From: Prillingera fragicola
Lineage: Eukaryota; Basidiomycota; Tremellomycetes; Trichosporonales; Trichosporonaceae
Direction: 5' to 3'
Assembly: GCA_002335605.1 (NCBI GenBank)
Contig: BEDY01000001.1
Location: 2,170,001-2,234,000, forward strand
Length of the DNA stretch: 64,000 nucleotides
Below, one piece after another: positions 35,693 through 45,162 of the stretch (positions within the stretch are counted from its first letter, which is position 1; every line of letters starts with the position of its first letter). The notes under the pieces were generated by a model. That model saw nothing but the letters and a program-made list of their open reading frames with translations, did not search any database and was not told where the DNA came from. The translations under genes and the position numbers were made by a program.

Positions 35693-37207
35693 TTAATCAC
35701 CCCTAACTCCCTCGTTATCCTTTGGCGGCTTAAACTGCCCGAAGCCCTTGGCCTCGTACAGCAAGTCGGTGCGGATGACAAGCTTTCCGCCAGCCGCGCC
35801 CACGGCCGATCCCTCGTGGAGGAGCGAGCCCTGCGTGTCGCCGTGGGGGAAGCACAGGACAGCTCCCTGGATGGGCCTAACGCTCGTAGCGTCCATGACG
35901 CCCATCTCGCTCGAGGGCAGGAAGAAGGTCGTGCAGCCCGTGTCGGCGGGAATGTCGCTGTTGAGATAGACTAGCAAGGTGTAGCGCGACCACAACGGGT
36001 CGTCGGCCGGCTGCGAGTCGTGCATGTACTCGCCGGTCACGGGGTCGAGGCCCGCGGCGGGCCACGCGCCGTCAATGTGTGGGCGATACAGCTGGTTCTC
36101 GTTGTACTGGTACACGCGGAAACGGCCGTTGATGCCACGGACCTTGCCGCCGCCAATGCCATCGTGCACTGGTGCGACAGCGGGAACGAACGGCTGGATG
36201 GACGAGTAAAAGTGGTCGAGAAAGCCAGAGTCGGCGAGCCAGACAAAGTTGCGCGCGAGAATGGAAGTTTTCATGATGGCGCTGCCGTCCGCGGCCTGGT
36301 CTTTCTCGAAACCCATGGCGCTGGCCGCCTGGATAATCTGAAGACACTCGTCTGGGGTAAAGACGTCGAGGACGACAAACGCGCCGGGAACGCCGGGGAC
36401 GTCGACACGGCTGGGTGCGCGGCGTTGCTCCTTGGGAGTCATGGCAATGGTACCAGGCGCCGAAGTCCACACAGTCGAGTCGTACAGATTGGGCGGCTTG
36501 CGGTCGGCACCCTTGACAAAGTTGGCGACGCGGAAACCCGGGTACGGCTTCTCTGGCTCGGTACCAGCAGCGCCGTACAGCGTCTTGGCACACATGCGCT
36601 CCCAGATGGGAATCTCGTCTTTCTCGTCGGCGCACCCCTCCTCGCGCGCGCGCCACACGCGAACCTTGTGTACGTGGTCGCGGGCAACAAGACTCTCGCC
36701 ATCGGGCGTGGGCGCGTCCTCGGCGTTGGCGATGCGCAGGATCATATCGAGACAACGCAGCGCCTCGGGGTCACCTGGCGAGCCATCTGCTGCACTCGTA
36801 GCATCGCACTCACGTACCCAGCGCTGGAGGGCGCCGAGCTTGGGCGGCATGCGGCGAGTGTACATTTCAAAGAGCAGGACGAGAGCGTCGGTGAAGCGGT
36901 AGTCGCGGAGCGCGGCCGAGATGCGCGAAGTGAGCGAGGTGCCTAGAGTGGCACCGTCAGAAAGTACCTTGTGAAGGTCGTAGACGCTGCGCTTGAGCTC
37001 CTTCATCTCACGGCCGGCGAGCAGAGCCGGGTTCTCTGCCAAGGTACGGAGGACAAAGATGGTCGTCTCGAGCTCCTCGGGCAGGATGAGGTCGTCGCCC
37101 TCGGGCGGCGTGGGCGGGGCGCCAACGATGGGAGCCTCGACGGGCTTTACTGCCGGCCCCGGGTTGTTGCGCTTGCGCTTTTTGTTTTGCTCTGCACGTT
37201 TCCCCAT
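35693..37207 (-). CDS. 2-oxoglutarate/Fe(II)-dependent oxygenase, prolyl 4-hydroxylase-like
   Basis: Single-exon gene for 504 residues. ATG is at 37205-37207 (MGKRAEQNKKRKRNN, a basic arm that could be a nuclear signal). The C-terminal half is a double-stranded beta-helix oxygenase domain. The iron-binding H-x-D is in LYRPHIDGAWP. Further core strands are WSRYTLLVYLNSDIPADTGC and TTFFLP. The distal histidine is in GSLLHEGSAVG, and the 2OG-binding arginine in GKLVIRTDLLYE. All catalytic residues are present. Such P4Hc proteins hydroxylate proline or act on ribosomal or translation factors in some fungi, but the substrate is unknown here. It is divergent from the MurQ-like gene, 460 bases apart. 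Confidence 0.88.
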   Translation of the reverse strand: MGKRAEQNKKRKRNNPGPAVKPVEAPIVGAPPTPPEGDDLILPEELETTIFVLRTLAENPALLAGREMKELKRSVYDLHKVLSDGATLGTSLTSRISAALRDYRFTDALVLLFEMYTRRMPPKLGALQRWVRECDATSAADGSPGDPEALRCLDMILRIANAEDAPTPDGESLVARDHVHKVRVWRAREEGCADEKDEIPIWERMCAKTLYGAAGTEPEKPYPGFRVANFVKGADRKPPNLYDSTVWTSAPGTIAMTPKEQRRAPSRVDVPGVPGAFVVLDVFTPDECLQIIQAASAMGFEKDQAADGSAIMKTSILARNFVWLADSGFLDHFYSSIQPFVPAVAPVHDGIGGGKVRGINGRFRVYQYNENQLYRPHIDGAWPAAGLDPVTGEYMHDSQPADDPLWSRYTLLVYLNSDIPADTGCTTFFLPSSEMGVMDATSVRPIQGAVLCFPHGDTQGSLLHEGSAVGAAGGKLVIRTDLLYEAKGFGQFKPPKDNEGVRGD

Positions 37208-37667
37208 GATTGATGTGGTGGAGAGAGATTTGGGTGGCGAGAGAAAATCCTTGAGTGGGGCTGGGATCTTGCCACGAGACTGTCACGTGGCAAGTGATTA
37301 GATCCCGGGCTGATCTGATAAGTGACCGTGGACAAAGATTGTTGGGCAATCTCTGGGACCCATTTCTGTGTTTTCTCTGCATGCTACATAGACATGCCAC
37401 TATACACTGTCATGCAGTCTGTCTTGGCTCGCCAAATAGCTCTCCGCGCAACACACAGGGCGACTGCGTGGGGTAGCAGCAGTAACCGCCGGCATTCCAA
37501 GAGTCGGCGAATTTCCCGGTCTCGCCGTAGTCGGCAAACCCACCGACACCGCTCGTTCGCCGAATGTTGATGCTCGTTCTCCACCCCATCGCCCGCAGAC
37601 CTCGCCGAGATTGCTGACCCTGTGCGGCAAGACATACTCGTCTTAAAGACGCCTTGAGCAGGCTGCC
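37208..37667. promoter_or_regulatory. Divergent promoter, oxygenase and MurQ-like genes
   Basis: The 460 bases between the two start codons contain a CACGTG hexamer at 37283-37288, 76 bases upstream of the oxygenase ATG. No other motif stands out. Confidence 0.45.
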
Positions 37668-38748
37668 ATGGTCCCCTCCTCCTCCTCCTCAACCACTCTG
37701 CCTAGCTCACGAACCATGGTGCCCTACATTGACCTCTCCACGCTCCAGACCGAGTGCCGTAACGACCAGACGGACGGCATCGACGTCGCCAGCACCGTTG
37801 ACATGTGCCGTGAGTTTAGCTCTGCCTACACTGAGAACATTACCTGACGAGCTTAGACATGATCAACGCGCAGGACCAGACAGTCGCGCTCTCAGTCTCC
37901 CTCTGCCTCCCCACCATCGCGGCCATCATCGACAACATTGCCCCCAAGATCCGCGCAGGTGGCCGCGTCGTCTACGTCGGCGCGGGCACATCGGGCCGTC
38001 TCGGTATCCTCGACGCTTCCGAGATGTAAGCTACCCATGAACGTCAGCCAGGTTACTAACCTCTCTCAGCCCACCCACCTTTTCCGCACCGTACGGCCAG
38101 TGGATTGGCCTGATCGCCGGCGGCTCGACGGCGATCCAGAACGCCGTCGAGGGCGCCGAGGACTCGCCCGAGATGGGCGCCGCGGACCTCAAGGCGATCA
38201 CCCCTCCCCTCGACCCCGAGGTGGACAGCGTCATCGGCCTCGCCGCGAGTGGACGGACACCGTACGTGCTCGGCGCGCTCGAGCATGCGCGCCAGCTCGG
38301 GTGCTACACTGCCGGTATCTGTTGCGTGACCCGCTCTGAGATGGGGGCGGCGGCGGAGGATGTCGTCGAGTGCCCCGTTGGGCCCGAGGTTGTTACGGGC
38401 AGCACGCGGATGAAGAGCGGTACGGCGCAAAAGATGATTCTCAACATGATCTCGACCGGTGTGCAGCTCAAGATTGGAAAGACGTACGGCAACTTGATGG
38501 TGGACGTCAAGCGTTCCAACATCAAGCTCATCAACCGCGCACGTCTCATCTTCCGCTCTGTGCTCGAGCCATTGGACAATGTCAAGTTTGACCTCAGCGA
38601 CGACTTGGGAATCGACAACCTCATCGACTCTTGCGACGGCAGCGTCAAGCGCGCCATGGTTGCCGCGCGATGGGGTTGCACCCCCGCCGAGGCCGGCGTG
38701 AGGCTCGAGAAGGCCCAGGGCATGTTGAAGGCTGCGCTTGCGGCTTAG
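37668..38748 (+). CDS. N-acetylmuramic acid 6-phosphate etherase-like protein (MurQ/GKRP family)
   Basis: Three exons (37668-37809, 37857-38025, 38070-38748) give 329 residues, the full MurQ length of about 300. It is a SIS-domain protein. Conserved blocks run in order: [44 protein letters not shown] (SIS phosphosugar loop), [64 protein letters not shown] and [14 protein letters not shown]. The glutamates in DASE and EGAED, which match the catalytic pair of bacterial MurQ, are both present. In bacteria MurQ removes lactate from MurNAc-6-phosphate in cell-wall recycling. Fungi make no muramic acid, so the substrate here may be scavenged peptidoglycan sugar, or the protein may be a sensor like animal GKRP. 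The introns show it is a eukaryotic gene, not contamination. Confidence 0.92.
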
Positions 38749-38880
38749 ATTACTGTATTCCGTAAAGAGCATCTAGACCATCTTGGCATTGACAATGTAT
38801 TGGGTATCATTTCGAAATTCGGATGGCTATGCTAAATAACATACGGGCAGGCCCTCTAGTCAAGTCTATCCTACAGGTGT

Positions 38881-40359
38881 CTAAATCTTCCAGATCAAGC
38901 TCGCTCCCTCGTCTCCACCGCTAATAATCAACTGGGCACGGGGCAGGCCCAGCGGGCTCTCCTCGCCCTCGGCCGCGTGAGCGACCTGGACACAGTTGAC
39001 CGTGCCAGCGTGGCCGTTGAGCTCTGCCATGAGCGTGCCCGTCCGCACGTCCCAGGTACGGATAGTGCGGTCCATGCACGCCGTGGTGACGAGATACTGA
39101 CAGGGGGCTGGGTGGGGGGCGATGGCCGTGACGCCCTCTGGGTGGCGCATCTCGGCGCGGATACGGCCAGTGGTCGAGTCCCAGGTGATGAGCTTGCCGT
39201 CGACACCGCCACTGACGAGGACAATACCCTTGCCGCCGGCAGTGCCCTGGTGAATGTCGATAAAGGTGAGAGCCTCGACAGATTCACCCTTGGCGTGGCC
39301 CTCGAGGGTCTGGACAATCTGGACGGGGACGTCGATAACCTCGCCCTGGGCAATGGCGAGAAGGCGGATGCGGCCACCTGCACAGCCAGCAGCTGCAAGG
39401 AGACCATTGGGCGAGATGGCGAGAGAGGTGATACCGTGGAGCGCGGGATCCATGTAGGGTGCATTGGGAGGACAGAAGACGGTCGTCTTCCACTCTGGCA
39501 ACGACGTAGAGGGGTTCCAGAGGATAAGAGTAGAGTCGAGTGACGAGGTGAGGAGCTGCTTGCCGTTGGGGGGAGGGAACACGCCCTCGGTTGAGGCCAT
39601 GGTGTGTCCAGCAAGCACAGTCATTGTCCTTCCTGACGGCACTAGACGTCAGCAACAGTAACCCACGCGAGAACTCACACTGCCAGAGCCACACGGTCGC
39701 GTCCTCGCATCCAGCAGCAAGAACAGGTCCCTTGGGGTGCCAGCGCAGCCACTGAATCTCACCGCCAGCCTCGAGGCTGGTGATAAACTCCCAGTACTTC
39801 CACGACTCGGGGTCACTGTCATCTGTTGGTGTCGTAGCTCCACGGCGGTTCTTGACACGCCTCCAGACACGCACGCGACCGTCCATTCCACCGGTAGCCA
39901 CAAACTCGCCGTCGGTGCTGAACGCAGCGGTGACAACCGAGTCAGTGTGTCCAGTAAGGGTAATCGGCTTGAACGTCTCGCGAGTAAAGCCCCCAGGGTG
40001 GTTGGGAGGGAAGGGGCAGAACAGGTAAGCAAGGTCGTCCTGGCCACCAGAGACGGCAATGGGAGGGTTGGGGAACGAAGGGTGGAGTGCGAGGGCGAAC
40101 ACGGATGACTCGACCTTGTGCAGGACTACAAATCAGCGCAAGCTCTACAATGACAGTGGCCAAGCTTACAGGTTCCGGCAAAGGCATTATCAGGACGCTG
40201 CTCCTCTCCCTCTTCGTCCTTGATCATTGGCTCTCCAGTCTCGGCGTCCATGTCCTCGTCCATGTCCTCTGGTGGGGGGGTGTCGTCATCCTCGAGCACC
40301 TCCACAATGTCCTCCTCCTTGAGAACAAGATCCTCTTCTTGCTGTTCCTCGTGCGACAT
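38881..40359 (-). CDS. SQT1: WD40 ribosome-assembly chaperone Sqt1 (AAMP homologue)
   Basis: Chaperone that guards newly made ribosomal protein uL16 (Rpl10) until it joins the 60S subunit. ATG is at 40357-40359 and stop at 38881-38883. The first ~60 residues are strongly acidic (EEQQEEDLVLKEEDIVEVLE), the arm used to bind basic Rpl10. Three exons join to WD40 repeats, seen as TLTGHTDSVVTAAFSTDGEF, VATGGMDGRVRVWRR, VWLWQMPSGRTMTVLAGHTM, LLTSSLDSTLILWNP, VLVSGGVDGKLITWDS and IRTWDVRTGTLMAELNGHAG. Introns lie near 40124-40170 and 39640-39676. Divergent from DBP4, 262 bases apart. Confidence 0.9.
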
Positions 40360-40621
40360 GATGCTTGGTCGTTGTGGTCGAGATTACGAGGTGTAAACAG
40401 AACATTTAGTCAGCCCAAGCAGGATTTTGAAAGCTTAGAAAGACCTCCACCCAGCATCGCTCGGAACCGAAACCACGTGGGATGAACGGGAGTATTTGCC
40501 ACCCGCCAGCTGCCAAGTCACGTGCACGACACGGAAATGTTGAGATTCTGCTCAGAATCTTCAAAGCGAGCAGCAACAATCGACACTCGTCTTCAGCAAC
40601 AACAACAGCCCAGACAGCATC
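40360..40621. promoter_or_regulatory. Bidirectional promoter SQT1-DBP4 with two E-boxes
   Basis: The 262 bases between divergent start codons of two ribosome-assembly genes hold CACGTG at 40474-40479 and 40519-40524, 45 bases apart. A perfect inverted repeat of 8-base arms with a 2-base centre (AGATTCTG and CAGAATCT) lies at 40543-40560. These are read from sequence; the binding factors are unknown. Confidence 0.55.
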
Positions 40622-43187
40622 ATGGCCGAGGGACACGCGTCGTCCTCAAAGCCAAAGCCCAAGGGCGGAAAAGGCGGAAAGAACCAGCGCAAGCCTCTTG
40701 TCAAGTCCAACGTCGCCAAGCGTGAACGTGTGGACGAAGAGCTGCGCGACTTGCAGCAGCGTATTGACGACTTTGTGAGTGACGGCCGTGGGAGCTATTG
40801 CTGACAGCCAGGAACCTCCTTCTGAGATTACACTCTTTTCCCAACTTCCCCTCTCCACCCGCACTCTTCGAGGTGAGCTCGTACGCCCAAGCAGGAGCTA
40901 ACAACAGGCCTCAAGCACTCCCACTTCCTCGAGCCCACTCCTATCCAGTCACTCTCAATCCCGCCAGCCCTGCGCGCCCGCGATGTTCTTGGATCAGCTC
41001 GTACCGGAAGTGGAAAGACGCTCGCATTCCTGATTCCCATGCTCGAGCGCCTCTACCTGCTCAAGTGGGGTCCTATGGATGGTCTTGGAGCTGTTGTCAT
41101 CTCGCCTACCCGCGAGCTGGCTGTGCAGACCTTTAACGCGCTCCGTGACATTGGTCGCTTCCATTCATTCTCTGCCGGTCTTGTCATTGGTGGCAAACCC
41201 CTCAAGGAGGAGCGTGACCGTCTTGGCCGCATGAACATTCTCATTGCGACTCCCGGACGGTTGCTGCAGCACCTCGATAGTACTGTTGGCTTTGAGAGTG
41301 CAGGTGTCAAGTGCCTCGTGCTCGATGAGGCCGACCGCCTTCTGGATCTTGGTTTCCTACCCGCCTTGCGTGCCATTGTGCAGCACTTTTCGCCCTCGGC
41401 CGAGGCTCGCGCTGAGCGCCAGACACTGCTCTTTTCGGCTACCCAGGGCAAGGACCTCGCATCGCTAGCCAAGCTCTCGCTGCGCGACCCGATCTACATC
41501 AACTGCAACAAGCCCGGAGAAGAGGGTGTCATGCCCTCGACGCTCGAGCAGTATTACGCCGTCGTCCCGCTTGACCGCAAGCTCGACGCCCTGTGGGGCT
41601 TTATCAAGAGCCACTTGAAGATGAAGGGTGTCGTGTTTGTCACCTCTGGCAAGCAGGTGCGCTTCATCTTTGAGTCATTCCGTCGTCTCCACCCGGGTCT
41701 GCCTCTCATGCACCTGCACGGCAAGCAGAAGCAGCCCACTCGCATGGCCATTTTCCAAAAGTTCTCGTCATCGCAGCACGCATTGCTCATCTGTACCGAC
41801 ATTGCCGCGCGTGGACTCGACTTTCCCGCTGTTGACTGGGTTCTCCAGCTCGATGCCCCCGACGACGTCGACTCGTACATCCACCGTGTCGGACGCACTG
41901 CGCGCTACAACGCCGAGGGCAAGGGCCTGTGCTTCCTGTGTCCCTCTGAGGAGGAGGGCATGAAGGCGCGCTGGGAGGCCAAGGGCATCGAGGTCAAGCG
42001 CATCAAGATCAAGGAGAGCAAGATGGGCAGCCTCAAGCAGCAGATGCAGAGCTTTGCATTCAAAGAGCCCGAGATCAAGTACCTCGGACAGAGGGTGAGT
42101 TGGCTGTGAGTGTTCTGTGCTGACAATCCAGGCATTCATCTCGTACATGCGTTCGGTGCACATTCAGAAGGACAAGACCGTGTTCAAGCTGTCCGAGCTC
42201 CCGGCTGAGGCGTACGCGGCCAGCATGGGTCTTCCCGGAGCGCCCCAGATCAAGCTGCTGGAGAAGGGCGGCAAGAACCAGGAACGCGGAACGCAGAAGA
42301 AGGAGGACGACGGACCGATTGTTTTCCACCAGCGTTTGGCCGACAGTTCCGACGAGGACGAGGAGGAGGAGGAGGAGGAGGAGGAGGAGGAGGAGGAGGA
42401 TGACGACGACGACGAGAGTGAAGAGGAGGCGAGCGAGTCTGGCAGCGGCTCTGAGAGCGACGAGAGCGAGGACCGCCCCGTGTCAAAAGCACCGGCAGTG
42501 CGCACAAAGTACGACCGCATGTTTGAGCGTACCAACCAGTCGATCCTCACGCCGCACTACTCCAAGCTCGTGGCGCAAGACGAAGCCTCGGACGACGACG
42601 ACGACGTCTTCACCCTCGCGCGCCGGGATCACGACCTGGGCGACGACGAGCCTGATGCGTCGCTACTTGCCGAGTCCAACGCCGCCGGCCTCCCCACAGC
42701 CCTCATCTCCGCCGAGGACCTGTCCAAGCGCAAGCTCAAGGAGGCGTCCACACGCAAGGGCCAGCTCAAGAACCGCCCCGCGCCGACCAAAGTGCTGTTC
42801 GGCGAGGACGGCGAGCAGCGCGATTTCTACGAGGCCGGCGAAGAGGTCGAAGGCCGCGCGGCCGGGGACCGCGCGGCGTTCGTCGCAGCGGAGAAGGAAC
42901 GCATGGCCGCGGCCGACGTCGTGGACCGCGCCGTCGCGCGCGAGAAGAAGCGCGAGAAGAAACGCAAGCGCAAAGAGCGCGAACGCGAGTTTCTCGCCCA
43001 GCACGCCGACGGGGGATACAGCGACTCGGACGTCGGCGGGCCGACCCTCGGGTCGCCGCGCGCGTCCATGTCGCCATTCTCGGAGGCGTCGTCGCCTGAG
43101 CCCGAGGTGCGGGCTAGTAAGAAGCGCAAGGGGGGAGACCTCGAGGACGAGGAGGCGCTCGCGCTGCGTCTGCTCCGTGGAGAGTAG
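40622..43187 (+). CDS. DBP4: ATP-dependent RNA helicase Dbp4 (DDX10)
   Basis: Nucleolar DEAD-box helicase needed for U14 snoRNA release and 18S rRNA maturation. Four exons (40622-40774, 40812-40872, 40908-42094, 42132-43187) give 818 residues. The motifs run in order: Q motif HSHFLEPTPIQ, I SARTGSGKT, Ia PTRELAVQ, Ib TPGRLLQH, II VLDEADRLLD, III LFSATQ, IV VFVTSGKQ, V ARGLDFP and VI YIHRVGRTAR. The DEADRLLDLGF stretch and the C-terminal FISYMRSVHIQKDKTVF identify the Dbp4/DDX10 branch. The tail is acidic, with about 18 glutamates in a run near 42354-42418, then basic. The acceptor at 40811 was chosen over an earlier AG because the earlier one puts a stop in frame. Confidence 0.95.
42354..42418 (+). 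repeat. Poly-Glu/Asp codon run in DBP4
   Basis: Tandem GAG/GAC triplets encode an acidic stretch of the C-terminal tail. Repeats of this kind vary in length between strains. Confidence 0.75.
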
Positions 43188-44282
43188 AAACGCCGCGGGT
43201 GAACTGTGTGCGGGGATCGGCGCGTGGGCGGAATGTGGCGCGTATTGCATGTCGCAGTGTGGCATGCTGGTGGCGCTTTATGTCGCTTACGAGGGAGTGG
43301 GGGGCTGGCTGCCTTTGAGTCAGGTCGTAGAGGAATCATTACATTATGCATTGGATCGTGGATCACTCGATATGGTAGCTACACGGTCATGATTGGTTGT
43401 TTGGGTCTTTCGGGCGTCTGGATGGTGATGGCCGGGCGTGTGCCAGACACGCCGCGGCAGTGGCATGAGATATGGGCAGAGACAATGAGATGCGAGATGA
43501 GGCGCGAGGCGCGTGTATGGGCATGGTCGTTATACGTGGCGTGAGTCGTTGGTCGAGATTCGTGAGGCATGTTGGCGCCGAAGGACTGCTGCCGGCGATC
43601 CGAGGCGCAGTGCACGCAACGACGTGCGTGCGGTATGTGCCAGGGGGCAGCTGGTCGGTATGCACCGTGGAGTGCGTGTCAAGGGAGATTAAAGAACCGG
43701 AGGGGAGGGGAGATACTGAACAATAGGCCAAACGGAAAAGGCGAGGAATGACGGCGGTGGTGTGGCAGGGCTTGTGGCAGGGATCGGCGATGGTGAGAGG
43801 TGACAGGCAAGCCCATATTCCATGCGAAAGGCCAATGGAGACTTGCGGGGCCGTTCAAGACTCGTTCGGGACACCAGATCTGGTTGCTGCGGATTTCCAC
43901 TGTGCACTGGACAGGACAATGAAGATCGCCCTGTGGCAAATGGCGTGAAAAAGTGGCGGCGGCCCGGAACGCGCAGGAGCGTTCCGCGAAGGCCACAGCC
44001 ACCCGTTCGTTTCATCGACACCTTGATCGTACAGCGTTCGACCCGAGATCTGTTTGAGTAGCCCCGACAGCCTCAACATCGACGCCGGCACTGGGTGCGG
44101 ACCTCTTGGAACCCAAAGAATCCCTGTGGCGGGGCATCGTTTGACGATACCACAAGCCCACCGCGCTCGGACCGCCGGTAAACCTCCCTGTCCACTTCGC
44201 CGATGTATGCATGAGGAATGAGGTTGGGGGTGGCCCTACTCGGCTCGGACCATTGTAGCCGCGAACAAGGACGAGTTGGTTG
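43188..44282. other. 1.1 kb spacer without a recognised gene
   Basis: Between the convergent ends of DBP4 and the low-complexity gene. Only short overlapping frames are present. Nothing conserved is visible. Confidence 0.45.
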
Positions 44283-45162
44283 TCATGTCGTCTGGGTGCC
44301 AGGGGAGAGCGCGGATTGGGGCCATGGTGGACGGCGTCCGGAGAGATCGGTTGCCGCCGACTGCGCACACGGCAGCCACGGCAGCGGCAGTGGCACACGC
44401 CGAGGTGCAACGAGGAGGCGGGGCACTGAGGCCCCGAGCTCGAGTGCGGCGCGGCGTCTGTCAGGTGTCAGCAATGAGGCACGATTAGGGAGCGACGAGG
44501 CTCGAGCTCGGATATGGGGCGGGCAGAGACGCAAAGAGGTCTGGACGCAGCCAATGAACGGGTGGAAAGATGCTTACCTCGTTTGCAGGGACGACACGGT
44601 GGGCCGTTCGGCGCCTGACCGCCACAGGAAGGTCGATCAAGTCATGGGTCGGGGGCGAGTGGACCGGAGGCTGGGTGGCAAACGGGTTGCCGTCGACGCC
44701 CATGCTTGCGACTGAGCGCTGCATGGCGATCCCACCCATGGGATACTCGCGGCCCATGGCTGTAGATTGGTCGACGGGGAAACGACGGGGTGCGGACGAT
44801 GCCATGGGAATCGCGACCGGTGCCACTCTTGCCACTGGCGGGCGATCGCGCTGCATTGATGGTGCGTTGGGTGGTGCGCCGATGCTGGCCAGTGTGCGGC
44901 GCATGGACACGGACGCGACGCGCTTGTTACCAGCACGGTGGGCGACCATGGGAACAGGCGCGAGAATGGTGGTCGAGCTGGCCGGCGCTGGGTGACGAAC
45001 CGTCGAGGAGTCGGCGGGGGCGGCAGCGGCGTTCATGTGCGGCGGCGTGAACAGCGAGCTGAGGGGTAACGGGTGTGGGCGGTGACGGTCTTCCCGTGTT
45101 CGCAAGGAAGAAGTGTGGGAAGGGGTGAGGGGGACTGAGGCAATGGCGGTGGCCGCAGGCAT
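44283..45162 (-). CDS. Low-complexity hypothetical protein
   Basis: Two exons, 45162-44578 and 44540-44283, joined by a 37 nt intron with a GTAAGC donor, give 280 residues in frame. Without splicing the frame stops at 44485 instead. The sequence is rich in Pro, Ala and Ser with repeated basic patches (VASVSMRRTLASIGAPPN, PLPLPWLPCAQSAATDLSG). No domain is recognised. The branch point is weak. It may be a lineage-specific protein or a chance frame in GC-rich DNA. Confidence 0.4.
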
